This document shows positions 13,101 to 24,265 of a stretch of 64,000 nt of DNA, piece after piece (positions within the stretch are counted from its first letter, which is position 1; every line of letters begins with the position of its first letter). The notes under the pieces were generated by a model, which made no database searches, was not told the DNA's origin, and worked only from the letters and a program-made list of their open reading frames with translations. The stretch is from contig QLIY01000189.1 of the NCBI GenBank assembly GCA_003260075.1, forward strand, positions 21,295-85,294, written 5' to 3'. This stretch comes from Phallusia mammillata (Eukaryota > Chordata > Ascidiacea > Phlebobranchia > Ascidiidae). The position numbers were made by a program, and so were the translations under genes.

Positions 13101-13548
13101 TCACAGGAGTTAACTTCAAAATCCTGCAAAATACTTTTCATTGCTTGGCAGTTGAAATTTTGACACTGTGAAGATGGTAAGCATGTTCCTTGCTTAACTA
13201 TCACTTTAAAAGAAAATATTTAAGTTAAACTGCTTAGTGATCTCTGAGTAAATACTGGAAAAACATACTTGGTTGTTCTAAAATTGAAACTTCATAAGAA
13301 ATGAGACCACAACTTAAAGACTGATTAACAATCTCCAAATTTGTTAAAAGATTTGAGGAACATTCTGCTTTTTCGAAATCATTTGCAATTGAAACTCCAT
13401 TTACAACAGTTGTCATTCCAACAAAACACTGCAATTCCTCTGAAGAAAATAAGTTTAAATACACTAAAGCAGTTGTTTTACATGTCATACCAATACCTGC
13501 ATAACTTCCAGTAAAAATAAGAAAAACACAACCAATGAACAGAATCAT
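9544..13548 (-). CDS. Secreted LU-EGF-LU-(WAP-like/sushi)x2-galaxin mosaic protein
   Basis: Minus-strand exons in coding order: 13548-13497, 13439-13269, 13203-13030, 12838-12728, 12669-12526, 12467-12310, 12145-12079, 11241-11104, 11009-10812, 10744-10607, 10523-10332, 10171-10072, 9875-9788, 9711-9544. All join in phase to 632 residues. Order: signal peptide ([17 protein letters not shown], cleavage after SYA), a Ly6/uPAR (LU) domain ending CCEGVLCN, an EGF domain, a second LU domain ending CCEEDLCN, a Pro/Thr linker, a WAP-like eight-Cys module, sushi, a second WAP-like module, sushi, then six CC pairs of galaxin type and an acidic C-terminus ([10 protein letters not shown]). No TM segment is seen in this form, so it is probably extracellular matrix. 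The signal exon may be an alternative first exon: the upstream CUB-MAM-TSP1 gene ends with a donor in the same phase. Confidence 0.82.
10607..11241 (-). repeat. Two WAP-like eight-Cys modules alternating with sushi domains
   Basis: The 11241-11104 and 10744-10607 exons each encode one 46-residue module with identical spacing C-x14-C-x3-C-x5-C-x5-C-x-C-x3-C-x3-C and a conserved RNLPVAR core. Each module exon is followed by a sushi exon (11009-10812, 10523-10332). All four exons are phase 1-1, so the pair looks like a tandem duplication of a two-exon unit. The C-terminal half resembles a WAP core in which CC is CxC. Confidence 0.75.
11405..12049. mobile_element. hAT-type MITE (outer element of a nested pair)
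   Basis: Terminal inverted repeats CAGGGCTTCTCAAACT and its imperfect complement AGTTTGAGTAGCCCTG, flanked by a perfect 8-bp target duplication CTTTAGAG (11397-11404 and 12050-12057). It lies in the intron between the linker exon and the first WAP-like exon. A second element is inserted inside it. Confidence 0.9.
11535..11970. mobile_element. hAT-type MITE nested inside the 11405-12049 element
   Basis: Inverted ends CAGGGGTGCACAACC and GGTTGTGCACCCCTG, with a perfect 8-bp target duplication GGCTATAC at 11527-11534 and 11971-11978. The subterminal regions carry GCGGCCG motifs at both ends. No transposase reading frame. Confidence 0.92.
12956..13548 (-). CDS. Candidate short Ly6-type GPI-anchored isoform
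   Basis: If the weak donor at 13030 (GTCAGT) is not used, the LU exon reads on through a hydrophobic stretch ([19 protein letters not shown]) to a stop at 12956-12958. With the signal exon (13548-13497) and 13439-13269 this gives 156 residues: signal peptide, one LU domain, hydrophobic tail. That is the classical layout of a GPI-anchored Ly6 protein. AATAAA hexamers follow within about 60 bp on the minus strand. Alternative processing is inferred, not shown. Confidence 0.45.
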
Positions 13549-14592
13549 GATAATTTGTAGAAATTTTAATGCTTGTGCTGTCTCGGTGAAGACCAACTGT
13601 CAAAATCTCACAACTTCCGCTGTTAACATAGCCCTGGGCACCTTTTTACCTGATGTTGTCTGTAGCTCATATGTAAAACTGATAATTATAACAGTGGTGA
13701 CCTGACAACTTTCAAAATATCTGACCTTGGGCAATTAAAATTTTATTTTGCAAAAGTTTGTTCAACTGCTAGCTACAATTAACTTACTACACACACACAC
13801 AAACACTTTAAATTAGATTTTTATAGAAACTGCAAATGTGCTTAAAAAATAACTTTTCAACAAAGAATAAAACTAGTTGACATTAAATGTTTACATGTAT
13901 GCAATGTGTACCTAAATTTTAAAACAAGCTATAAAACAGTTAAGTATTTTAATGAATAAATAAGCATCAATGAGTTATTTGTTGACAATAATTAATTAAG
14001 AAGCAAATGCTTCTGACTCAAAATCAGTAGATACGAGTTTGGTAGTATCGAAATATATTTTACACCTATGGAGGCATTCTGATGATTATTAATTTTTACT
14101 CATTTACTGAACGAGTTTCGACTCAGTGATGGTGGATATTAACATGCCTACTATTAGAGGGACAGATGCCATGCATACCATTTTTGTTGACAATAAGTGA
14201 GGCTACATGTGACCCTAATTATCATTAAACGGTTCATGATTATGTAGAAAATTCTGGCTAGTTACTTTTTGACCTAAACAAAGCACTAAACCTATGTAAA
14301 TATTTTGTGCATAAATTATTGTGGTTTGTATTAGAATGTTTAAATTTATTATTTCAAAAAACTGTTCTTTAGTCTTCACTATTCAAATAATTTATCCAGC
14401 TAAAATATATTTTTATATTATTTTTAAAATACCATTTTATTGACAATTGTCCTCTTTAAGCTTTATTTCGCAGTCAACCCTAATAGGCAAATTTAAATAA
14501 TCTGTGATAAAAAAGACACAAAAAATTTAAACACCACCAAAAAGGCTAGTTTTATTTTGTGTGTTTATTATCTGAATTTATTTTAAACATAC
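13549..14592 (-). other. Gap between the galaxin mosaic and the CUB-MAM-TSP1 gene
   Basis: AT-rich DNA with no convincing coding exon. It is either intergenic or an intron: the last TSP1-side donor (14592) is phase 1 and the first LU exon (acceptor after 13440) also enters in phase 1. A short CA-rich tract occurs near 13790. Confidence 0.5.
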
Positions 14593-17500
14593 CGCATGAT
14601 GAATGATTTTTGTTCACTTCATAACAAGTTTGGCTTTCCAGCATGGGGCCAATGCAACCATCCTTTCCAGTCTGCATAAATAGTGATCAGTATCCAAACA
14701 TCAAACTCATTCAAAGATGCTTACCTCCCCATTAAGACAAACACGTGTTCGTGTAACATTTCCTGGTCCACAAGTAACAGGACATGATGCAAATGCTGAC
14801 CATTCTCCCCATTTGGGACAATTTTGGCCATTGCAATTAACAATTTGTGTGCTGGGGCCAGCACAGCTCACCTAAAAAGTGATGTAAAAATACAAAATTG
14901 TAAGATTTTTTGTGTGTAACATGTCACTCAGAAAATATCATTAACTAGTAATTTTAAGATATTTATAGCCAATTTTGTGATAAAAAAAAACTTTTATTTT
15001 TTTAATGGAGTAGCTGTAATAACATAGTTTGGCAAATCAACATGAAAAACTAAGTACCAACCGTATTGTTATCACTATTGAGGCATGTTCTCCACCTGTT
15101 TTGGTGTCCTCCATTGCATGTGGCATCACAAGTTGACCACTCGCCCCATGCAGTCCATGCTAAATGATTTGTACTTTTATGCCATGGTCAGCTTTGTTTA
15201 ATATAACTTTACAACAGCATAATTCTTTTTTATTTGTTCTGCTTTCTTGTATTACCTTGTGAACAATATCCTAAAAAACTTACTTGGACAAAGATTGGTA
15301 TTACAAGTTTCTTCACTCATTGATATTGTTTCTGATCCAGGACTAGAGTTACCCGGTCTGCATGTCTGCTTTTTACTCCTGGTTCCAGTACCACATGACT
15401 GAGAGCATTTAGACCAAGAGGACCATTGCTGACAAACTACAAAGGAAAAATCTCTTTCTCAAATAAAAAGTTACAATAAAGAACCAAAATATATACCTAT
15501 TGTTGAAGATGTTCCAGCATCACAGTTTGCTTCATCTTCATTCTCACGGCAATCCTACAAAACCATGTACTCCACAATAATACCCAGTTTTTAACTAACT
15601 AAGTCAAATATATATTCAAGCCATTAAATATAGCTTAATTTGTCCCTTACTTGTGTTCCATCACAAAACCATGCATGGGGAATACAGTTGTTTGATGTTC
15701 TACATCTATACATATTGTTTTTGCATGGTTCCAATGTGGTAAAACCAAAAAGGCTGGCAGTAGTAATAGTTGTTGGTCTAAGAGTGGTTGTTGGTTGCAT
15801 GGTTGTCATGGCAGTAGTTGTTAATGGTGTTGGACATCTTCTGTCACTTAGGGTCACATCATCGATGGCTAAGTCACTTTTGAAGTTATGTCCACGTACA
15901 CTAACAAATCTAACCTGAACAAGTTAAAAAATAATATCATGTATCTAGCAATTTATCCCTTACAATAAAATACAGTATTATCAAACATGTGCTAAAAACA
16001 AAAATTTGTAAAAAAAGATTGAAAAGATTTTGTAAGAATTAAAAGTAAACAATTTTACTAAAAAATATGAACTGAGGTGGGGGTGTTTGTATGAAAAAAA
16101 TCAAAAAGGTAGCAAATAAAAGGTAAGCAATGCCATTTTTGAATTTTGTTTAGATACCTGAATTGCTTGATTCTGTCCATAAATGGGTATAGCGGCTAAA
16201 TGCCAAGGGCTTCCCTGTGGACCACTCTCTTTAAAAATTAACCTTACAGAAACATTGTTAACAAGTTCAAATACTGAAAGAGACCCCATACCATCTCCTT
16301 GCATGTGATACCTGCACATAACCTTGAAAATAATTTTGAATAATTACTCAAACAACATTTTTTTTACCAAAATCTTAGACAGTATTCCTTTGAATTGGTT
16401 AATTTTTTGGATTTTGCACTTATCAAAGTTGCCTGTTGATTTGGTTTTCTCCCTGAAGCCTCTGTGTAGGCATATGTTCCTACTGCAAAATGTTTCAAAT
16501 CAATATCAGGTCAGTGATTACAATCATATACTCACATACAATTGTTTTCTAAAGTGTGATCAACTTTTGGACCAGTATCAACCCTTTTTCCTGATGGAGT
16601 TTTGCCTTTTCTAAAGCTCCAGTCAAAGTCATCATTTGTATCTTGCATCCAACCCACACAAATTCCGTTAATATTTTCAAAGTCACAGTCAAAAGTTTTC
16701 ACTGCAATAAATTGTTATTTTTAACAAGAATAAACAACAAAGGGCTATTGTCTCACTATATGTTCTTTCACCAAGCAAAATAAACTAAAAATATATTTTT
16801 GAAGTAAATGTGTTTTTTTATAAGAATTGTTTATAATTTCAAAAACATATATGTATGGTTGTTAAGTATTTTGTTTGGTATTTTTTATCTTTTTAGACTG
16901 TTGGCAGTTTGTTACAACAAATACCTAGTGGTTTTACAGCCATCCATCGTATGACAAATCCAAACATTTGTAAAGATGCATCTGAAACAAACTTAACCAG
17001 GACTTTGTTGGTGTTGGAGTACACAGGGTTGAATGCTGTATCATAACCACAGTATCTGAAAACAAGTAAGAACGATTTTTTTGTCATAACAAATCAATGT
17101 TTACAAATTTTCTAAAATGTATTTATTTTTTGCACTTTTGAAAATAATGCGAATCTGTAAATCTAAAAAAAACTCTATTAAATTTGTTCACTGTTTTTAA
17201 TTTTAACTATAAATTAACAACAGATTTAAAAAAAGTTACTTTTGGCCCCCAATGAGCACAGAGGGATTGTCTCTGTCAACAATTGTAATTGAGTCTGCCC
17301 CACAGTCACTCAATTTTTGTATGGGGGCATCCTCCATATTCATGTAAACAAATTCAATCTGAATAAACAACAAAATAATTTGACATTTTGATGAGTAAGT
17401 GGCGTAAAACACAAATCAGTATGGATGCATTGTTTGGCAACAAACACCTTTTAAATCGATTAAAGTTTGTATTATATTACATAAATTTCTTAACCAGGCG

Positions 17501-17988
17501 CGAGGGAGTACCGTTGACATACACATCCACAGCAGCTAATTGAAAAGGGGACTGGAAAATGCAGTCCTGCTTTACCTTAACCAAGTATTTTTTTGAAACG
17601 CTGATTGTCCATGAACAGTTTGACATTGCTGGATACATAGATGGAAAATTTGGACTTGCAATGTAACCAGACATTCCACTGTGATACCCTCTGCAACTTC
17701 CACGCATATTTCGCGCTGAAACACAAATGCGTTTGATCAATTATATTGTTTGAATTTGCTGAACTGTTGTTCAATTTTACTAAACAAGTGCATGTTGGTT
17801 AAGTTCGTTTTTACATTGTTAACAAGTTAAAGATAGTCATAATCAAATCTTTAACCCTGTGCTAAGTATTCGATACACTTACGCTTGGTATAAATTGCTC
17901 GTTTCGATCTTCTGTGGGACGTCTCGGCGCACGAATTGTGAATACCCAACAATAATTGCAGAACAACGATACACAATAAAAAGCGCAT
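14593..17988 (-). CDS. Secreted CUB-MAM-LDLa-TSP1 mosaic protein (3' end unresolved)
   Basis: Exons in coding order: 17988-17883, 17715-17495, 17358-17240, 17055-16925, 16701-16540, 16482-16368, 16311-16158, 15914-15651, 15554-15497, 15436-15284, 15159-15062, 14871-14725, 14671-14593. The start [15 protein letters not shown] is a signal peptide, followed by a dibasic RRSKR site that suggests furin processing. Then come one CUB domain ([14 protein letters not shown] to the C-terminal FVIRW), one MAM domain ([31 protein letters not shown]), a Thr-rich linker, an LDL-receptor class A module split across two exons ([12 protein letters not shown] then [11 protein letters not shown]), and three TSP1 repeats ([38 protein letters not shown]). 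The last readable exon ends in a strong GTATGT donor, so the frame either reads on to a nearby stop or splices into the LU exon at 13439. Probably an extracellular matrix or cell-surface binding protein. Confidence 0.85.
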
Positions 17989-20023
17989 TTTTCTGTGCTG
18001 GTGTGTAATTTTCCTGCAAAGGTGAAACTGACATGTCAACGAGCAAGATGAAAACACTGCCAAAGGCCCTTTTTATTACGCTTGTTTGTAACGTTCTCAA
18101 AAAGCTGCCTTTTTGTATACCACTATCAAACACTATTTTACCCAGCAATCAAGCAGCACATAAACTAACAATAATGTTGATTTAGGTATATCTGTGCTTA
18201 ATTTTATCCATCTCTCAAATGCTGTCACTTTCTTACGATTGTCGTTGTCTAATTTGTCACATTACTTTTTGAAACAAAACTAGATCCGTTTCGTCAGTCA
18301 AAATTTGCCCTTGGCAATTTTACAGATCTGTATTCAAACCGGTTTATCAAATCGTACAGCGTGTTTCGGCACGAGAAAATTAGAAGGGTAGGGATTTAAT
18401 GTCCTGAATCACGGGTGATAATTGCTTTGATAAAGATTTTCCTCAACTATCGACAAGAACTCTATATGAGTAACATGAGTAGTCAATTCTATATATTTCT
18501 TTGTTTCATTACGCATAAAAGAGTTCATTTTTATCGCAATACGAAGAAAGCCTGAAGGCCAAATGAGTTAGTTTGCTTACGCATACGCGGTGCCGGTAGG
18601 CATTACAACGTATTTTTGATGTTGTTTGTTTGTTTGTTTTTTGATGTGTTAACATATTCTGCAGTATTTTTGATTCTCGGTTAACAAAGTTGTCCTTTGA
18701 CGTCACTATGGAATGTATGCAATGTTAAACGCAATATGTCATAGATAGATCAAAAAAATGCTTGGCCAAAAAGGTGTAAGTTAATACAGTATTGCACTTT
18801 GTTTACATCTTAATTGAAAAAATAATCCATTTTCAAATTAATTTTGCCACATTTATACCACGTGTGTGACACAAGGGTTTGATTGTGAGCAAATTATTTT
18901 TATAGTTCTGATATTTTTGTTCCTGTTGCAGTATGTTAAACCGTGCTACTAATTTCAATTTACGTTTTGGAGTGTTTACAGCATAGCAGTTGGGCTAGGG
19001 TTCCACAGGAGTTTCCCCGAGGTTTTTTGAAGCGATTCAAACATGAAAGATCCTCTTGGTTACACCGTGTTTTATTAAAGCGCTAGTAGGGGGGGGGGTC
19101 AGAATCTAAGAAATCTTAACTTTAGATGATATAATGTTTATTCTTATGCCATAGGCTACCTACTTATTTTTATTCGCTTTTTCTGTTGTTTTCACGCTAC
19201 GAAATATGCTGTGTTGATGGTAACTGTTGTGGGGGGGGGGCCTACTTATTTTTATTCGCTTTTCCTGTTGTTTTCACGCTACGAAATATGCTGTGTTGAT
19301 GGTAACTGTTGTAGTGTAGCCTATTTTTTTAGATATATGCCTGGGTGGATGGAAAATCTGAACGATACTTTTAGAGGTAGACGTACACTAGTCCAAAAAT
19401 TTTACTGGCTTATAGCCTCTTGCGCCAGACAGAAGATTCTGAGATTTTGCGGCACCCAGTGGCGAAATTACAAGCCTCTGTTTCATAGGTGTAGTAAGAC
19501 AAATAGCTTATTCTACATGCAAAATTAGCCTAATTTTTAGGCCCATCCATTTTTGCTCAACAACAATAAAAATGCAAATGTCATACCTATCAAGGAGAAA
19601 AGTTCAAAGTTTGGCCAAACACATGTTTAAGTACCCAAATGACCTCCATTCTAAAGTTTATTCTAATGTCACATAAAGTCATAAACGACCTCTATTCTAA
19701 AGTCACGATAAGACCCGGGTTGATTCTACTGTGACATTTGGTCGCTGCTCTTCATGTTAGCTCGGTACTACCTGTTTCTTGTGCTATTGCAGCGGCACAG
19801 ACAAAACCGTTTAGGCTAAGCTATATGTTCTTTTCCGTGTAATTGGTTGGTTCGCTTTTTGTGGTGTAATCTGACCTATCACATGCTCGTGATCACTGAT
19901 AAACCCGAAATACGATAGCATTGTTACGAATTCCGGTGTTATTATTTTGCGCATCCATGATATTCGAGTACATGTTACAATGTCATTAGATCGAAAATAT
20001 TATTGCTAACACCAATAGTTTCC
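17989..20023. other. Intergenic region with poly-G tracts and a short tandem duplication
   Basis: Separates two minus-strand genes. No exon could be supported. It contains ten-base G runs at 19089-19098 and 19231-19240 and a direct duplication of about 72 bp. The promoter of the CUB-MAM-TSP1 gene should lie just above 17988. Confidence 0.55.
19159..19312. repeat. 72-bp direct duplication separated by a poly-G run
   Basis: The segment starting CCTACTTATTTTTATTCGC at 19159-19230 recurs at 19241-19312 with one base difference (T to C in a TTTTCTG stretch). The two copies are separated only by a run of ten G. Confidence 0.85.
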
Positions 20024-20307
20024 TTATTCACATGGAGAGCCAGAGTCGCGAACAATTCCAATCTTGTTTTTGTGACCGCAGCACTGTTGATGAGAACTGT
20101 CATACCAGCGAGTGTAACAACATTCCATGTTTTCCTTGTTCCGGTCTTGCAACTGCGAGTGGCAACATTTCCATCTCTAAGACGTTGAAAACAAAGAGTT
20201 TAAGGGTGAATGTATTTTGTAGATGATGGCATTTAATCGAACCTGTGGGTTGTACGAGCGTTCGCTGCAACACAGGTTGTCAGTAGCACCCAATTTGGCA
20301 TTTATCA
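20024..20307 (-). repeat. Second set of galaxin-like double-cysteine repeats
   Basis: Exons 20307-20243 and 20176-20024 encode NLCCSERSYNPQ, then CCHSQLQ, ECCYTRWYDSS and QQCCGHKN, four CC pairs with 11-13-11 spacing. The first unit shares the CC-x3-SYN signature with the galaxin tail of the LU/sushi mosaic gene. The frame ends with TAA at 20026-20024. Confidence 0.72.
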
Positions 20308-23300
20308 CTGCAAAAATGAGAGTAAGATTACCGCAAAAATACAGATGCTTATGTAGGTTGCGTTGACGATAACAGTTCAACCCGTGAGAAAAACGCTATG
20401 CTGTTACACATAACGTTTCATCATGTAATTTTTGACATATTAATTAAACAAAACGCAGAGTAGCTGTTGTCCATGAGGACTAAAATGACGAATTAGCAAG
20501 TTGCAGTTATCTGTTATATTTGTTTTTATTTTATGTAACTTTGCTTAAAGTTAATTAGTTTTGAATATCAAACACAAAATGTTTATTAGTGTGTTTTCTA
20601 GCACACTTTTACTTATTTTTTATTTACGTTAATCAATTTAATTTTTTGAAAAAAAACTTTTTTTTTGTCAAATAAGTATAGCACTTACCACATAATCTTC
20701 TTGTTACAATATAGCATGGCTGATTGTCAAAGCAAACAGGATTTACACTGATTTTAGACGGATAGGGATTTCCACAGGGATTGTCAATAATTATAGTGTA
20801 ATTTTTTGTGACAATAAAATCATTTGCCAAGTCAATTGTGGCATTGTGCCTGAAAAGCAAAACAGTGGATGAGAACCTTGTGCCCCATAATGTAACAAAA
20901 ACAGTTTACATTGGAAAGTTTGGAATTTGTATCAACATCTGTGCACCATCATTAATAAAAGAAATAATAATTCTCCAGTTAAGCATAGAAGTTCGACAGT
21001 GTGTGATCATCCGTTTATTTCCTGATCCTAAATATAAAATTTATTATCTCATGTTAAATAGATGTAGTACAAATTGATAAAAATCATCAAAACGGACCAC
21101 AAGTAACTTTGGATGCAGTGGCATTGCTCAACATGTTTCCACGAACTGATCTTAAAAATACAGTAAAAACTCTGCCATCTGCTGGGACTGGAATCTATTA
21201 CACAAAAATAATAAAATTTAGGTTTAAATAAACAGCCCAAATTGTCGGCCAAGATAAACATGAATTTATAATTTGGATTAGCATTCATGCATACCAGAAA
21301 ACATGCATTTATGCACCATATTACACCATGCCTATTCAAGGCACAAACCAAATAAAGGCCCTTAGCACTCCCACAAATTTCTCAAGAATTCTCACAAATG
21401 ACATGCCATAAACTAAACTAATGTATCTATACTTTGGATTGCATAGTGCTAAAAACACTGCTACTTTTGTAAGACATAGCAAAATGCTGGTAGCAATAGT
21501 TGTTGTGTTTCGTTACAAATTCACAGAGTTTTATAAGTCAGATGTCAAACTTACATTTATTTCATTTGGGTCTGATGATGAAACAAAACTCAAATAGTTT
21601 TCAAGGGTGTTGAACTGATAAGGAGAATAATCAACCACAAATCCATCCCAAAATCCTTGTTTTGGGGATGACCATGTCACAGATAATACTGATTGGCCTG
21701 TTGATACACCAAACTCATCTGTTTGTGAAACACAGTTAACATCTGCTGATAGAGGTGGAAGTGGTTCTGCAAAAAATGTGGTTGTCTGATCAGAGTATGG
21801 TGTGGTTAGGTAAGCATATTCCCCACTGCTTAGTGTAAAAACAATATATAACTTTCAATTGAGGCTGATGACCACACTTAAATACAGCACAATTTCGTTG
21901 AAAGTGCACAATTCATAATGTGGTGAAAGTTCTGAAATTTAAAAATCATTGCATAAACTTACTAGTGGTGATAACAACCTCAACTTGCTCACTCTGAAGG
22001 GTAACATTTCTAGCACAAACTGAGGACACTGCTGTTGTATATGTCAGTCCTGGTGATAAGCTTGTGACATAAATACTGTTACCTGGAAGAAAAGTAAACA
22101 CTTGGTACTGTTATCTTAGTGTTAAGCAAAGGCCAACTTTAAAACATTGCTTGACCTTCGGAAAAGTATTGAGTGTTTGTTGGGAGAATCAAAACATTAA
22201 AATTTTGTTGTGTAAGTATTCCACCAGAAGCAACATTCCACCTCAATAAGAATGTTGTTTCGGTTATTTGTGATGCTTGAAGGTTGAAAGGAGATGATGG
22301 TACTAAAAAATATAAACATTTTATTGTGAATCCTATTGTTGCATGTTGCATACTGTAACCATCCACCACAAACATGTAAAAAAGGTGACATTCTGACTCC
22401 GCTTGCTTCTTACTCCATTGAGCAAAGTAAAAAGCTGCAAATTGTATTCAGTGCATGACTGTAATCCAGTCAAGTTCCTTCCTAAACTTGTAGGATCAGT
22501 TGGAGTAGCAACAAAAATTGTTTTCATTGTTCCATTAAAAAGTGAAAGCTGTAAACAAATTTAACACTTTGAAAATGTAGATTTTATATTACATGTTTTT
22601 GTTTATTTGAAGCAATCAATTTTGTATAATCCTTTAGTGTGAATTTTTAGTGTAAACTTAGTGTAAATTATTAAAACACAGGTTTGCAATAATTTGCCAC
22701 AAAGCAAATACACAATCTTACTTCAAAGTCATCGTAAAATCCAGGAAAATCATCTGCTTTCCACAAGAGATTAGCTGTGGAGCTTGTTAAATCATCTACT
22801 GTTATTGGTGGAGGATTTGCTGGTTTGAGTGTTAAGGATTCCTGGATGGGTGCACTATGTAATCTCCCCAGAAAGCCATTGCCGCATGTTGAGGAACGGA
22901 CAAATACTGTGTAAGTGGTTCCAGGAACAAGCTGCAGATACTGTCTGACTGTACTACCAGGATCCACCTGACAAACACAATTATTACTAGAATCTTGAAG
23001 TTCTTTAAATTCCTTAAAAAAATTTCTAGTTTTTGTAGTTTATTGGTCAACATTAAATTAAGTTTAACTTCAATTTGGCTAGTAAAGTAAATCTGTTCAG
23101 TACATAAACCAACTGTTTAGCACATAAACTAACCATTAGTCCATAAGCTATGACATATACACACAACTGTTTTGCTCTTTACCCATTCACCTTTAATTTT
23201 TTGTGTTATTAGCTTCAGTGTAATTATTGAGTTATTAGTTTATCTTGTTTAAAGACATTTGTTAGGCTTTTATTACTCTTTACTGTTTTTGAGCATCCAT

Positions 23301-24265
23301 TACATTTTGTCTAATGTAATATGCTATGCAGATAGTGGTAAATTATTAATAAATCATGTAATTAAATGTACATGTTTATTCAAACCAGTTTTAGAAAAAC
23401 ATATTATATTTGTATGAATTAACATAAGTTGCATTGTTCCAAGCTGATATTTAAGCTAATTTTTAATGTTTACCTCATTATTCTCAGCTGATGCAGCCAC
23501 TGGCCCACCACTTGGTTCAATCCATGAATCATAGCATTCACTAGCTCCACGGTCTGGATTTACCCAGTTGGCTTCAATACCATAAACCTCAACAGAAAAC
23601 TCAGCATCACCAAAAAAGGGTCCTTCTAATTTAAGTAAAATTTCATCAAAGCATGATAACTTCAAGTTTGTTGGTGGAAGAGGAACTGCAATAAGGGCAT
23701 TTTTATTAAAATAGCAATAGTGGTTACTGACACTTAAGATGAAGAACTAACCTGTATCCTGCTTTACCTGAGCAGGATCACTTTGCAGTTGTTGTCTTTG
23801 AGCAGTAATAGATATTTCATACATTATTCCTGGTGTCAAGTTTTCAATAACAGCACTTGTTACATTAATTGTCACAACTTGTTGAATGTCTGAATCTGAT
23901 GAAACCTTTTTAATAAAATGTAGAACTGGTTTGCTTAGCTGTAAGTTTTAGCTAATGCTTGTTATGACACAGGCATAAAAATAAAATAAGTTTGTGTGTA
24001 TATTTTTACACCACTAGTTCTCACAGTAATGGTGAAGTTGTCATAGTCTTCATTAATTGGCATTGTCCATGCAATGGTTATTGTTTCGTGTGATGCTTCT
24101 TCAACAGTTACAGTTGGTGCAGGAACAATTATCACTAAAGAAAAAAAACACAATATTACTGAACAAACATGAACAAATTATAACAAAAAAATAGTTACCT
24201 CCCAAGCTCCTATTTATGATTGATGACATAATCAGAACATTTACAAGGTAATATGGAAACTGCAT
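20024..24265 (-). CDS. Secreted five-FN3 protein with galaxin-like C-terminus
   Basis: Exons in coding order: 24265-24199, 24134-24010, 23905-23752, 23685-23474, 22967-22722, 22548-22374, 22302-22156, 22082-21963, 21766-21555, 21194-21098, 21027-20910, 20849-20689, 20307-20243, 20176-20024. Phases close to 683 residues. The start MQFPYYLVNVLIMSS gives a hydrophobic signal peptide. Five FN3 domains follow, each split by one intron (VPAPTVTVEEASHETITIAW; PGTTYTVFVRS; NPPPITVDDL; PSSPFNLQAS; PGLTYTTAVSS). Next is an unrecognised region of about 95 residues with an NPCGNPYPSK motif. The C-terminus has four CC pairs spaced 11, 13 and 11 residues, as in the neighbouring galaxin mosaic. No TM segment was found. 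Weak points are the GTCCGT donor at 21097 and the ATG-proximal exon boundaries. Confidence 0.82.
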
